From: JBBQYA01 sp038209155
GTDB lineage: Bacteria > Bacteroidota > Bacteroidia > Sphingobacteriales > Sphingobacteriaceae
Reading direction: 5' to 3'
Length of the DNA: 41,581 bases
NCBI GenBank assembly: GCA_038209155.1
Contig: JBBQYA010000014.1
Location: 1-41,581 of the forward strand
In this document: positions 8,660 through 17,556 of the stretch, one piece after another
How the letters are laid out: each line of letters opens with the position of its first letter
Numbering within the stretch: the stretch's first letter is position 1
Notes under the pieces: generated by a model
Seen by the model: only the letters and a program-made list of their open reading frames with translations
What the model was told of the DNA's origin: nothing
The model's database searches: none
Translations under genes and position numbers: made by a program

Positions 8660-8697
8660 AATATAATACTCCGAAGAAAAAGATCTGTTGATAAATT

Positions 8698-8730
8698 TTG
8701 GGTGCTAAGAACTTACAATGATTAACTTTG
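8698..8730 (+). promoter_or_regulatory. Promoter of dnaE
   Basis: TTG (8698-8700) is followed after 22 nt by TAACTTTG (8723-8730), a full match to the Bacteroidota -7 box. It overlaps the upstream TTG codon at 8728 that would give the longest reading frame, so it favours the ATG at 8755 as the real dnaE start, with a 5' UTR of about 18 nt. Confidence 0.65.
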
Positions 8731-8754
8731 CAATCCAATTTTTATTCAATTTTC

Positions 8755-11700
8755 ATGCAGTTCACTCACCTTCACGTTCATACTCAATTTTCTCTTTTAG
8801 ATGGAGCAGCAGATATTTCTAAAATGATGAAAAAGGCCAAGGCAGATGGAATGAATGCCATGGCAATGACCGATCATGGAAATATGTTTGGTGCATTTAA
8901 ATTTGTAGCTGAGGCTCAAAAAAACGGAATAAAACCAATAGTTGGTTGCGAGTTTTACATGGTAGAAGATCGCCATAAGAAACAATTCACCAAAGAAAAT
9001 AAGGATCAACGGTTTCATCAATTATTATTAGCAAAAAACCAAGAGGGTTATAAAAACCTTTCAAAGTTATGTTCTTTGGGTTTTATTGAAGGTCTTTATA
9101 GTAAATGGCCAAGAATTGATAAAGAATTATTGCTTCAATATCATGAAGGTTTGATTGCAACAACATGCTGTTTGGGTGCAGAAGTTCCAAGGACTATTCT
9201 TAGTAAAGGGGAAGAAGAAGGAGAGAAAATTTTCAAATGGTATTTGGATATTTTCGGAGAAGATTATTATATCGAATTACAAAGACATGGAATTGATGAT
9301 CAGGAAAAAGTAAATAAAGTATTATTAAAATTTGCTAAAAAAAATAATGTAAAAATTATTTGCTCAAACGATTCGCATTACGTAGACCAAGAAGATTCAA
9401 ATGCGCATGATATTTTATTATGTGTGAATACTGGAGATTTGCAACAAACGCCAAAAGCTACCGATGAGGAAGGCGGAAAAGGATATCGATTTGGTTTTCC
9501 GAATGATGAATTTTATTTCAAGACTAAATCGGAAATGGAAAAGCTATTTCACGATTTGCCAGAATCTTTGGACAATACAAATGAAATAGTTGGTAAAGTG
9601 TCGGAATTTTCTTTGAAAAGAGATATTTTGGTTCCCAATTTTCCTATTCCTTCAGGATATATAGACGGAGACGATTATTTAAGACATTTAACTTTCAAAG
9701 GTGCGGCAGAAAGATATACTGATGTAAGTGCTGATATAGAGGAACGATTAAATTTCGAGTTGCATGTAATTAAAACCATGGGTTTTCCGGGTTATTTTTT
9801 AATTGTAGCTGATTTTATAAAAGCTGGGAGAGATTTAGGAGTTATAATTGGACCTGGTAGAGGATCTGCAGCTGGTTCAGCAGTAGCGTATTGCATTGGA
9901 ATTACAAATATAGATCCTATAAAGTATGGATTGCTTTTCGAGAGATTTCTAAATCCAGAAAGAAAGTCTATGCCCGATATTGATACCGATTTTGATGATG
10001 TGGGTAGACAAAAAGTTTTGGATTATGTGGTAGATAAATATGGTAAAAATCAAGTAGCTCAAATTATAAATTATGGAACTATGGCTGCTAAGTCTGCAAT
10101 AAAAGACGTAGCCAGAGTTCTTGATTTGCCACTTTCTGAATCTATAGCCTTAACTAAAATGGTTCCAGACAAGCCAGGAACAACTTTAGAAAATGCTTTT
10201 GCTGCTTCTAAAGAATTACAAGCTATCAGAGATGGGAAAGATTTGAGAGCTAAGGTTTTGAAAGAGGCGGTAAAATTGGAAGGTTCTGTTCGAAATACTG
10301 GAATTCACGCTTCTGCAGTAATTATTGCTCCTGATGATTTGATGGAATATATTCCTTTGACAGTTGCCAAAGATTCTGATTTACTTGTAACTCAATTTGA
10401 TGGAAAAATAATAGAAGATGCTGGTCTTTTAAAAATGGACTTTTTAGGATTAAAAACCTTAACTATTATTAAAACTGCTTTAAATCTTATTGAAAAAAAT
10501 CATAAAATTAAAGTGGATATAGACATGGTTCCATTGGATGATTTGAAGACGTACGAGCTATTCCAACGAGGTGACACTGTAGCGATTTTCCAATTTGAAA
10601 GTCCAGGAATGCAAAAACATTTGAAGGATTTAAAGCCAGATAAATTTGAGGATTTGATAGCTATGAATGCTTTGTACAGACCTGGTCCGATGGATTATAT
10701 TCCCAAATTTATTCGAAGAAAACATGGCTTAGAATCAATAACCTATGATTTTGATGTAACTGAAGGTTTACTAAAAGAAACCTATGGTGTTACAGTTTAT
10801 CAAGAACAGGTAATGTTACTTTCGCAATTATTAGCGAATTTCAGTAAAGGTGATGCAGATACGTTGCGTAAAGCAATGGGAAAAAAACAAAAATCTGTGC
10901 TTGACGAAATGAAGCCTAAGTTTTTGGAAGGATGCAAAGCCAATGGGCATGATACCAAAATAGCAGAAAAAGTTTGGGTAGATTGGGAAGCATTTGCATT
11001 GTATGCGTTCAATAAATCTCATGCCACCTGTTATTCATTTATTGCTTTTCAAACAGCCTATTTAAAAGCACATTATCCTTCAGAATACATGGCAGCTACC
11101 ATTAATAGCCAGAATAATATAGAAGATGTTACCTTTTTCATGGATGAATGTCGGAAAATTAAAATTTCTGTTCTAGGACCCGATGTAAATGAAAGTAGCG
11201 AAGGTTTCGCAGTTAATTCAAAAGGAGAAATTCGTTTTGGTTTGACAGGAATAAAAGGTGTAGGCGAAAAAGCAGTAGATTCTATTATCGCTGAAAGAGA
11301 AGAAAATGGACCTTTTAAATCTTCATTTGATTTTGTGAGAAGGAACAATATGCGAACTGTAAACAAAAAATCAATCGAAAATTTGGTTTATGGAGGTGCT
11401 TTTGACTGTTTTGGAGAAATAAATCGTGCTCAATATTTTGGTGTGATAGGAGCTGAACGTTTAAATGGGATAGAAAAATTAATAAAATACGGATCCGATT
11501 TTCAGAATAATATTGCGAATTCTCAAAACTCCCTTTTCGGAAATTCTGGAGCAATGGATATAGCAGAACCTAGTTTACCCTATTTTGATGAATGGGGAAT
11601 GCAAGAAAAATTGGCTTATGAAAAGGAAATGATTGGAATTTATATTTCTGGACATCCTTTGGATTCATTTAAAATGGAATTAGATAATTTTTGCAATGTA

Positions 11701-12258
11701 ACAGTAGCAGAATTAAAAGATTTGAATTTGGTGAAAGGTCGAGATTTGAAATTTGGAGGTATGGTTTCAGGCATAGGCCATAAAGTTTCTCAAAAAAACG
11801 GTAATCCATTTGGTAATTTCACCATAGAGGATTTAACCGGAAGTATAGCATTAACCTTATTTTCTGAAAAGTATTTAAAGTGGAAACATTTTTTAGATGT
11901 TTCTAATGTTGCAAATGGTTTATATTTATTCATTCATGCTAAAGTTGAAAAAAGAAAGTTTAATAATGAATTGGAGTTAGTAATTTATAACATTCAACTT
12001 TTATCGGATGTAAAAGATAAGATGGCAAAGGGTGTGATGTTTATGCTTCCATTAGGAAAAACTTTTGCAGATAAAATGGATTCAATTGTAGACATCGTAA
12101 AGAAAAATCCTGGCAATCTGCCTGTGAAATTTAAATTTACAGACCCTGATGATAAGATTGTGGTGGAAATGGCTTCTAAAAGTTTAAAAATAGAAATGAG
12201 CCAAGAGGTAATTAATAAGATTCAGGAAAATGAAGACATTCAATATAAATTAATGTAA
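8755..12258 (+). CDS. dnaE: DNA polymerase III subunit alpha
   Basis: Replicative polymerase catalytic subunit, 1167 residues from the ATG at 8755, a usual length for Bacteroidota DnaE. An N-terminal PHP domain (LHVHTQFSLLDGA, AMTDHGNMFG, GCEFYMVED, SNDSHYVDQED) keeps the His/Asp residues of the metal site that E. coli has lost, so it may retain nuclease activity. The polymerase core carries GPGRGSAAGSAVAYC and the catalytic acidic motif MPDIDTDFDD (residues 406-415), then the NALYRPGPMDYIP and YQEQVM motifs. A helix-hairpin-helix (GLTGIKGVGEKAVDSI) and an OB domain (GNFTIEDLTGSIALTLF) follow. No intein or insertion. It is monocistronic with its own promoter; thioredoxin follows after 238 bp. 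Confidence 0.97.
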   Translation: MQFTHLHVHTQFSLLDGAADISKMMKKAKADGMNAMAMTDHGNMFGAFKFVAEAQKNGIKPIVGCEFYMVEDRHKKQFTKENKDQRFHQLLLAKNQEGYKNLSKLCSLGFIEGLYSKWPRIDKELLLQYHEGLIATTCCLGAEVPRTILSKGEEEGEKIFKWYLDIFGEDYYIELQRHGIDDQEKVNKVLLKFAKKNNVKIICSNDSHYVDQEDSNAHDILLCVNTGDLQQTPKATDEEGGKGYRFGFPNDEFYFKTKSEMEKLFHDLPESLDNTNEIVGKVSEFSLKRDILVPNFPIPSGYIDGDDYLRHLTFKGAAERYTDVSADIEERLNFELHVIKTMGFPGYFLIVADFIKAGRDLGVIIGPGRGSAAGSAVAYCIGITNIDPIKYGLLFERFLNPERKSMPDIDTDFDDVGRQKVLDYVVDKYGKNQVAQIINYGTMAAKSAIKDVARVLDLPLSESIALTKMVPDKPGTTLENAFAASKELQAIRDGKDLRAKVLKEAVKLEGSVRNTGIHASAVIIAPDDLMEYIPLTVAKDSDLLVTQFDGKIIEDAGLLKMDFLGLKTLTIIKTALNLIEKNHKIKVDIDMVPLDDLKTYELFQRGDTVAIFQFESPGMQKHLKDLKPDKFEDLIAMNALYRPGPMDYIPKFIRRKHGLESITYDFDVTEGLLKETYGVTVYQEQVMLLSQLLANFSKGDADTLRKAMGKKQKSVLDEMKPKFLEGCKANGHDTKIAEKVWVDWEAFALYAFNKSHATCYSFIAFQTAYLKAHYPSEYMAATINSQNNIEDVTFFMDECRKIKISVLGPDVNESSEGFAVNSKGEIRFGLTGIKGVGEKAVDSIIAEREENGPFKSSFDFVRRNNMRTVNKKSIENLVYGGAFDCFGEINRAQYFGVIGAERLNGIEKLIKYGSDFQNNIANSQNSLFGNSGAMDIAEPSLPYFDEWGMQEKLAYEKEMIGIYISGHPLDSFKMELDNFCNVTVAELKDLNLVKGRDLKFGGMVSGIGHKVSQKNGNPFGNFTIEDLTGSIALTLFSEKYLKWKHFLDVSNVANGLYLFIHAKVEKRKFNNELELVIYNIQLLSDVKDKMAKGVMFMLPLGKTFADKMDSIVDIVKKNPGNLPVKFKFTDPDDKIVVEMASKSLKIEMSQEVINKIQENEDIQYKLM

Positions 12259-12380
12259 AAAGTTTTAGATTTTGACTGAAAATCAAACAATCAAAAACCG
12301 AAACATTAGTAAAATTTTAAATAAAAAGCAAAAACATCATTGAAAACTGCCAAATTGACAAAAAACAGATTAAATGAAAA

Positions 12381-12397
12381 CCTTATATTTAATAAGG
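12381..12397 (+). other. Hairpin in the dnaE-trxA gap
   Basis: A perfect 6-bp stem CCTTAT/ATAAGG with a 5-nt loop, about 100 bp upstream of trxA, followed shortly by another AATAAGG at 12403-12409. No T tract follows, so it is not a standard terminator. It may be leader structure. A weaker GATTTT/AAAATC hairpin lies at 12268-12284 just after dnaE. Nothing else is recognisable in 12259-12496. Confidence 0.3.
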
Positions 12398-12496
12398 AGC
12401 TCAATAAGGTACATTATGATTTAACCTTCGTTTTTGGCTTGATTTTGATGCCAATAAACTTAGAAAACAAAATTTTAATCTTTAATATATAAAAAC

Positions 12497-12817
12497 ATGG
12501 CAATTGAATTAACAGACGCAAACTTTGACGAACTAGTTTTAAAATCAGATAAACCAGTATTGGTAGATTTCTGGGCAGAATGGTGTGGACCGTGCCGAAT
12601 GGTAGGTCCGGTAGTGGAAGAAATTGCAAAGGATTACGAAGGCAAAGCAATAGTTGGAAAAGTAAATGTGGATACCAATCCTCAGATTTCTGTAAAATTC
12701 GGAATTAGAAATATACCTGCATTACTTTATTTCAAGAACGGAGAAATTGTAGACAAGCAAATTGGTGCTGTACCTAAATCGGTTTTAGTAGGCAAATTGG
12801 ATGCACAATTAGTTTAA
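12497..12817 (+). CDS. trxA: Thioredoxin
   Basis: A 106-residue cytoplasmic thioredoxin. The active site is WCGPC with Cys30 and Cys33 in LVDFWAEWCGPCRMVGPVV; Asp24-Phe25-Trp26, the DTNP strand and the cis-proline loop (IRNIPALLYFKNGE) complete the fold. It reduces protein disulfides (ribonucleotide reductase, peroxiredoxins) and is recycled by thioredoxin reductase. Length and motif order are those of housekeeping TrxA; there is no signal peptide, unlike the redoxin lipoprotein at 8.1 kb. It is a single-gene unit closed by a strong terminator. Confidence 0.95.
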   Translation: MAIELTDANFDELVLKSDKPVLVDFWAEWCGPCRMVGPVVEEIAKDYEGKAIVGKVNVDTNPQISVKFGIRNIPALLYFKNGEIVDKQIGAVPKSVLVGKLDAQLV

Positions 12818-12831
12818 TATTTTTTAATAGA

Positions 12832-12870
12832 CAAAAATCTACTCTTGTTTTAGGAGTAGATTTTTTTTTG
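12832..12870 (+). terminator. Terminator after trxA
   Basis: A 12-bp stem (12833-12844 with 12854-12865), a 9-nt loop and a run of T, starting 15 bp after the trxA stop. Confidence 0.85.
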
Positions 12871-12912
12871 TCAAAAAACAAATTTTATCTTATAAAATCC
12901 GTAATTTAAAAC

Positions 12913-13821
12913 ATGGAAAGTTTTCTTCAGCAAGCTAGCATTAGAAATTTTGAAAATCTTGAATTACTTGCTTCTCAAGTAGTTGAAGGTTTTATAACTG
13001 GGTTGCATAAAAGCCCATTTCATGGATTTTCTGTTGAGTTTGCAGAACATCGGCTCTACAATACAGGCGAATCTATAAAAAATATAGATTGGAAACTTTT
13101 TGCAAGAACAGACAAATTGTTTGTGAAACGTTTTGAAGAAGAAACAAATTTGCGATGTCAAATTATAATTGATCAATCTTCATCAATGTATTATCCAATT
13201 GAGAAATACAATAAAATTCAATTTGCAGTTGAGGCTTCTGCTGCCTTAATTTATTTATTAAAAAAACAAAGAGACGCTTTTGGATTGAGTGTTTTTTCTG
13301 ATCAGGTAGATTTTCATACCAATGCTAAATCAACTACTGTACATCAAAAAATTCTATTTAATGAATTGGAAAAAATTTTAAAAACAAATATTCAGCATAA
13401 AACTGGAATTTCAAATGCCTTGCATCAAATAGCAGAAAGTGTACATAAGAGATCGTTAATTGTTTTATTCACAGATATGTTTGAAAACCAAACAAACAAT
13501 GAAGATTTATTTGCTGCTTTACAACATTTAAAACATAATAAACATGAAGTTATCGTTTTTAATGTTTCGCAAAAAGATCAGGAAATTGATTTTGAATTCC
13601 CAAATAGACCTTACATTTTTGTGGATGTAGAATCTGGTGAAAAAGTAAAATTATTTCCAGACCAAGTGAAAACTGAATATGTAAAAGCTGTGGCGGAGTA
13701 CCGAAAAGAATTGGAGTTAAAATGTGCTCAATACCGAATAGATTTAATAGATGCTGATATTAAATCGGGCTTTTCAGGGATCTTAAATGCATATTTGCTT
13801 AAAAGGCAAAGAATGAATTAA
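12913..13821 (+). CDS. DUF58 / vWA-like domain protein
   Basis: A 302-residue cytoplasmic protein. The N-terminal part has the DUF58 signature (SVEFAEHRLYNTGESIKNID, then WKLFARTDKLFVKRFEEE), followed by a von Willebrand factor A-like domain with a MIDAS motif D87-x-S89-x-S91 (IIIDQSSSMY) and a further metal-site Asp in VLFTDMFE. Such proteins are usually paired with MoxR ATPases and are thought to act in chaperone-like or metal-insertion modules; no moxR gene is visible within this window. The stop codon overlaps that of the convergent aminotransferase gene (TTAA at 13818-13821). Confidence 0.88.
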   Translation: MESFLQQASIRNFENLELLASQVVEGFITGLHKSPFHGFSVEFAEHRLYNTGESIKNIDWKLFARTDKLFVKRFEEETNLRCQIIIDQSSSMYYPIEKYNKIQFAVEASAALIYLLKKQRDAFGLSVFSDQVDFHTNAKSTTVHQKILFNELEKILKTNIQHKTGISNALHQIAESVHKRSLIVLFTDMFENQTNNEDLFAALQHLKHNKHEVIVFNVSQKDQEIDFEFPNRPYIFVDVESGEKVKLFPDQVKTEYVKAVAEYRKELELKCAQYRIDLIDADIKSGFSGILNAYLLKRQRMN

Positions 13822-15017
13822 ACAATCGATTCCATTACTTGATCCATAGAGTCTAAAATAATTTTACAGCTATATCTAATTTCTTCTTCCGTAATAATTA
13901 AAGGAGGAGCGAGACGCATACTGTTATTATTGTGCAAAAACCAATCTGTTATTACACCATTTTGAATACATAAATCAATTACTTTTTTTAATGTATCGAA
14001 ATCTGGAAGTTGTAATGCGATCATTAATCCTTTTCCTCTAAATTCACTGATCAATGGGTGTATTAATAAATCTCTAAATAAGTTTGATTTCTCATTTACT
14101 TGTTCTATTAATTTATTTTCTATTAAAAAATCAAACGCAGCATGACCAGCAGCACAACAAACAGGATGACCACCAAAAGTGGAAATATGACCTAAAATTG
14201 GATTTTCTTTTAATACCGACATCAATACATTAGAGGCACAAAAAGCTCCTAATGGCATTCCACCTCCCAAAGCTTTTGCAAGAACCAAAACATCTGGAAC
14301 TACATTAAAGTGGTTGAAAGCAAATAAAGATCCTGTTCGACCAAATGCACATTGAATTTCATCAAAAATTAAAAGAGTAAAAGTTTCTGTACATTTTTTT
14401 CTTAATGCCAACATATAGTCTTTAGAAGGCACATTTACTCCAGATTCTCCTTGGATAGTTTCCATGAAAACTGCAGCAGTTTTATTAGTAATTAGGTTTA
14501 GATCTTCTAACTCATTGTACTTTATAAAAGAAATATCGGGTAATAGCGGGCGGTAAGCCATTTTGTATTCTTCGTTTCCCATAATACTAAGAGAACCTTG
14601 GCTGCTTCCATGATAAGACTGATGGCAGGCAATAATTTCTGTTCTGCCAGTTGCGCGCTTAGCTAATTTCATGGCACCTTCTATTGCTTCTGATCCGGAA
14701 TTTAAAAAATAAATCGACTGAAGTGATGCTGGTAAATGAGATGCAAGTGTTGTGGCATACTGAACTTGAGGCGTTTGTATATATTCTCCATATACCATTA
14801 AGTGCATAAAAGAAGAGGCTTGATGATGAATAGCCTCCACTACTTTTGGATTGCTATGACCAATATTGCTCACTCCAATTCCTGAAATTAAGTCGATGTA
14901 TTTTTTTCCTGTTGGATCAAAAAGATAAATTCCATTTGCTTTTTCAATTTCCAGCATAAGCGGAAAATCGGTTGTTTGAGCATTATGATCTAAAAATAAT
15001 TGTCGTAAAGTTTTCAT
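13818..15017 (-). CDS. Class III (acetylornithine/ornithine-type) aminotransferase
   Basis: A 399-residue PLP enzyme of the class III (subgroup II) aminotransferases. Seen are the cofactor-phosphate region FLNSGSEAIEGAMKLAK, the SYHGSSQGSLS segment, Asp219 in LLIFDEIQCAFGRTG and the Schiff-base Lys248 in LVLAKALGGGMPLGAF. Relatives are acetylornithine, ornithine, 4-aminobutyrate and lysine aminotransferases; substrate choice cannot be decided from these motifs. No arginine-synthesis genes flank it, so I call only the family. The neighbours are a convergent DUF58 gene and, upstream, the terminator of the ECF sigma operon; a TATTTTTG box only 5 nt from the start codon may give a leaderless transcript. 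Confidence 0.88.
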   Translation of the reverse strand: MKTLRQLFLDHNAQTTDFPLMLEIEKANGIYLFDPTGKKYIDLISGIGVSNIGHSNPKVVEAIHHQASSFMHLMVYGEYIQTPQVQYATTLASHLPASLQSIYFLNSGSEAIEGAMKLAKRATGRTEIIACHQSYHGSSQGSLSIMGNEEYKMAYRPLLPDISFIKYNELEDLNLITNKTAAVFMETIQGESGVNVPSKDYMLALRKKCTETFTLLIFDEIQCAFGRTGSLFAFNHFNVVPDVLVLAKALGGGMPLGAFCASNVLMSVLKENPILGHISTFGGHPVCCAAGHAAFDFLIENKLIEQVNEKSNLFRDLLIHPLISEFRGKGLMIALQLPDFDTLKKVIDLCIQNGVITDWFLHNNNSMRLAPPLIITEEEIRYSCKIILDSMDQVMESIV

Positions 15018-15022
15018 TTTTT

Positions 15023-15030
15023 CAAAAATA
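15023..15030 (-). promoter_or_regulatory. -7 box for the aminotransferase gene
   Basis: TATTTTTG on the minus strand matches TAnnTTTG and lies 5 nt from the start codon at 15017. It overlaps the U tract of the terminator that ends the sigma-factor operon. No -33 TTG at normal spacing, so it could be chance in AT-rich DNA. Confidence 0.35.
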
Positions 15031-15065
15031 AAAAAAGGCTTGCAGAAAAAAGTATCTACAAGCCT
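15028..15065 (-). terminator. Terminator of the ECF sigma operon
   Basis: A 7-bp stem AGGCTTG/CAAGCCT (15036-15042 with 15059-15065) with a 16-nt loop, followed on the minus strand by a U-rich tract. It lies 20 bp after the stop of the last gene of the operon. Confidence 0.7.
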
Positions 15066-15085
15066 ATAACCACCTCAAAACCTAA

Positions 15086-15523
15086 TTAGTTTTTTCGTGC
15101 TTCTTGTATTTTTCTTAACAAAGCACGTTTATATCCTTGTTCAGCAACATATAATCTGGCGACTTTTTGAACAGGCAATATAGCTTTAAACCTACTGTGG
15201 AACTTTTTTTCAACGTCTAATTCTTTTTGCCGATAGAGCATTTCATTATCAATAATAGATTCCAATTCTTTTTCATTTAAGTCGCTAATATTTGTTTTAG
15301 CATCTTTTAAACCCACCCTTCTATCTTTTCTTACTAAATCCAATTCTTTCTGAAATTCATCATAAATAGGCCAAAAAACTTTTGCCTCAATACTGGTAAG
15401 TTCTAATTCTTTAGTGAAATAAGCAATTTTGAAGTTTTCTAAATTTTCTCCTCTATTTACCTGTGCATTGGTAAAATGGTGGATTGAAATTAAAATAAGC
15501 AAGGATATTATTAATTTTTTCAT
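15086..15523 (-). CDS. Periplasmic CpxP/Spy-like sensor protein of the ECF sigma system
   Basis: A 145-residue exported protein: signal peptide MKKLIISLLILISIHHFTNA, then an all-alpha, highly charged mature region (FTKELELTSIEAKVFWPIYD, FQKELDLVRKDRR, LPVQKVARLYVAEQGYKRAL). The helix pattern, with an L-T-x-x-E-A helix and an LPVQKVARLY helix, is that of the LTXXQ/Spy-like fold that Bacteroidota annotations call 'sensor of ECF-type sigma factor'. Its start codon overlaps the stop of the anti-sigma gene by 4 nt. Probable role: sensing periplasmic or envelope stress and tuning the anti-sigma protein. Confidence 0.75.
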   Translation of the reverse strand: MKKLIISLLILISIHHFTNAQVNRGENLENFKIAYFTKELELTSIEAKVFWPIYDEFQKELDLVRKDRRVGLKDAKTNISDLNEKELESIIDNEMLYRQKELDVEKKFHSRFKAILPVQKVARLYVAEQGYKRALLRKIQEARKN

Positions 15524-15963
15524 AATTGTTCAGTCAAGGTTTTTTCATCTATGTTCTCAAGTAGCAAAAGTTCTTCGTCAAGTAATATATCTTCTTGTTT
15601 TTGAGCAGTTAAATATAAGGAAGCATAGGTTTCTTCCAACATGGGGCTTTCAAAATCTTCCATAGGTATATCGTCTATACTAATAGCAGAAATGCTGTAA
15701 GAATTAAATGAGTTGGTTTTATTTAACAAAAAAATAGAGGCACCAGCCATGATAAACAAAGCAAGAATAGCTGCAATTTTTGTATAGTTATAAATGGTAA
15801 ATTCTTGTTTTACAGTTTGTAATGGAAGATTTTCTACTTCCATCATAATTTTCTGACTAGCTAATTGAAAGTAATTTTCTGGAACTTTGAATGGATTGGA
15901 AAAATCTGCCGAACCAAAATCTGGCAGGTATTCTTCTTCTTTTGATGTTAATTTAGATTGCAT
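15520..15963 (-). CDS. Membrane anti-sigma factor-like protein
   Basis: A 147-residue protein with one transmembrane helix at about residues 64-84 (KIAAILALFIMAGASIFLL). The ~60-residue N-terminal part would be cytoplasmic (FSNPFKVPENYFQLASQKIM, a motif often seen in Bacteroidota anti-sigma-like proteins), and the ~60-residue C-terminal part is acidic and periplasmic. Its place between an ECF sigma gene and a periplasmic sensor gene argues that it holds the sigma factor at the membrane. There is no ZAS zinc motif (HxxxCxxC), so it is not the classical type. Confidence 0.72.
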   Translation of the reverse strand: MQSKLTSKEEEYLPDFGSADFSNPFKVPENYFQLASQKIMMEVENLPLQTVKQEFTIYNYTKIAAILALFIMAGASIFLLNKTNSFNSYSISAISIDDIPMEDFESPMLEETYASLYLTAQKQEDILLDEELLLLENIDEKTLTEQL

Positions 15964-15995
15964 AATGTATTAGGAGTTATAATGAACTCAATAGT

Positions 15996-16541
15996 TTAAT
16001 CTTCTTTTAATAAATTTTCAATTTTCTTTACCGCGAAGTGGTAGGAGGCTTTCAAAGCGCCAACACTAGTTCCCACTATTTGAGAAATTTCTTCATATTT
16101 CATTTCTTCAAAATACTTCATATTGAAAACCAATCGCTGTTTATCAGGCAGTGTAAGTATAGCTTTTTGCAAAGCCATTTGAATTTTATTTCCGTCCAAA
16201 TATTCACTGTCCACCATTTTATCTGCCAATTCATGGCTTACATCATCAAATGAAACAGTAGCTTTTAATTTTTTTCTATTTAAAAAAGTAATACACTCAT
16301 TACTAGCAATTCTATAAAGCCAAGTATATAATTTTGCATCTTCTCTAAAATTATCTAAGTTTTTCCATACTTTGATAAAAATATCTTGAACTAAATCATT
16401 TGTATCATCATGATCTACAACCATTCTGCGTACATGCCAATATATTCTTTGCTGATATTTTTTCAGAAGACTCTCAAAAGCCTGATTTTTGGTTTTTGGA
16501 TTTTTAAAATTGGCTAGTAAAATGGAATCTTCCTGATGCAA
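15996..16541 (-). CDS. ECF-type RNA polymerase sigma factor
   Basis: A 181-residue sigma-70 family protein. Region 2: FESLLKKYQQRIYWHVRRMV, DTNDLVQDIFIKVWKNL and LYTWLYRIASNECITFLNRK. Region 4: LPDKQRLVFNMKYFEEMKYEEI followed by the helix-turn-helix SQIVGTSVGALKASYHFAVKK. No ATG is available in frame near the N-terminus; a TTG at 16541 gives the expected length before region 2. It directs transcription of an envelope regulon and probably its own operon, with the anti-sigma gene 32 bp downstream. Only 45 bp separate it from the transketolase C-terminal gene and no terminator is seen there, so read-through is possible. Confidence 0.93.
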   Translation of the reverse strand: MHQEDSILLANFKNPKTKNQAFESLLKKYQQRIYWHVRRMVVDHDDTNDLVQDIFIKVWKNLDNFREDAKLYTWLYRIASNECITFLNRKKLKATVSFDDVSHELADKMVDSEYLDGNKIQMALQKAILTLPDKQRLVFNMKYFEEMKYEEISQIVGTSVGALKASYHFAVKKIENLLKED

Positions 16542-16586
16542 GTGTCGAATAGTTTTTTTTACGCATTTGAATAAAAATCAGTAAAA

Positions 16587-17540
16587 TTATTTTCTGCCAA
16601 GAACTTTATGAACAGCATTTACAATATGTGCAGCATCTAAACCATATTTTTTCATCAACTGATCTGGAGTGCCACTTTCACCAAAGCTATCATTTACAGC
16701 TACATACTCTATCGGAGTAGGGTTTTGAGTGGCTAAAAGTTGTGCAATTGCATCACCTAAACCTCCATTCCTTTGATGTTCTTCTGCGGTAACCACACAA
16801 CGAGTTTTTTTTACCGATTGTAGGACTGCCTTTTCATCTAGTGGTTTAATGGTATGTATATTAATTATTTCTGCATTAATTCCTAGTTCTGCTAATACTT
16901 GGCCTGCTTCTATTGCTTGCCAAACTAAGTGACCGGTCGCAAAAATAGTTACGTCCTTACCTTCATTCAGCATCACTGCTTTTCCTATTTCAAAAACTTG
17001 ATCTGAAGGTGTAAAATTTGGAACGGCTGGTCGGCCAAAACGTAAATAAACAGGACCTTCATATTCTGCTATTGCAATGGTAGCTGCTTTGGTTTGGTTG
17101 TAGTCGCATGGATTAATAACCACCATATTTGGCAGCATTTTCATTAATCCAAGGTCTTCTAAAATCTGATGAGTAGCACCATCTTCGCCTAGCGATAAAC
17201 CTGCATGAGAAGCACAAATTTTAACGTTTTTGTTAGAATATGCGATAGATTGACGTATTTGGTCATACACTCTGCCAGTAGAAAAGTTAGCAAATGTGCC
17301 AGTAAATGGGATTTTACCTCCAACTGCTAAACCTGCTGCTAATCCCATCATATTAGCTTCAGCGATTCCTACTTGAATAAAACGCTCAGGATGATCTTTT
17401 GCGAATGCATCCATTTTTAATGATCCAGTAAGATCTGCACAAAGTGCAACTACGTTTTCATTTGTTTTTCCTAATTCTGATAAACCTGCTCCAAAACCAG
17501 AACGAGTATCCTTTTTTTCGCTGAATGTGTATTTTTTCAT
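16587..17540 (-). CDS. Transketolase, C-terminal (pyrimidine-binding) subunit
   Basis: A 317-residue protein covering the second half of transketolase: pyrimidine-binding domain (RFIQVGIAEANMMGLAAGLA with the conserved Glu, SHAGLSLGEDGATHQ, LPNMVVINPCDY) and the C-terminal domain (HLVWQAIEAGQVLAELGINA, VVTAEEHQRNGGLGDAIA). With the N-terminal subunit encoded at 20.6-21.4 kb it should form the two-polypeptide transketolase of the pentose phosphate pathway, known in archaea and many bacteria. Normally the halves are adjacent; here two vWA genes lie between. It has its own promoter. A 1-deoxyxylulose-phosphate synthase-like or pyruvate dehydrogenase E1 beta-like role is less likely because the partner half is clearly transketolase. 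Confidence 0.93.
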   Translation of the reverse strand: MKKYTFSEKKDTRSGFGAGLSELGKTNENVVALCADLTGSLKMDAFAKDHPERFIQVGIAEANMMGLAAGLAVGGKIPFTGTFANFSTGRVYDQIRQSIAYSNKNVKICASHAGLSLGEDGATHQILEDLGLMKMLPNMVVINPCDYNQTKAATIAIAEYEGPVYLRFGRPAVPNFTPSDQVFEIGKAVMLNEGKDVTIFATGHLVWQAIEAGQVLAELGINAEIINIHTIKPLDEKAVLQSVKKTRCVVTAEEHQRNGGLGDAIAQLLATQNPTPIEYVAVNDSFGESGTPDQLMKKYGLDAAHIVNAVHKVLGRK

Positions 17541-17556
17541 GATGCTTATGAGTGGG

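Noticed and set aside
12414..12650. 78-codon minus-strand frame over the trxA start
   Set aside because: It is antisense to thioredoxin with no recognisable features.
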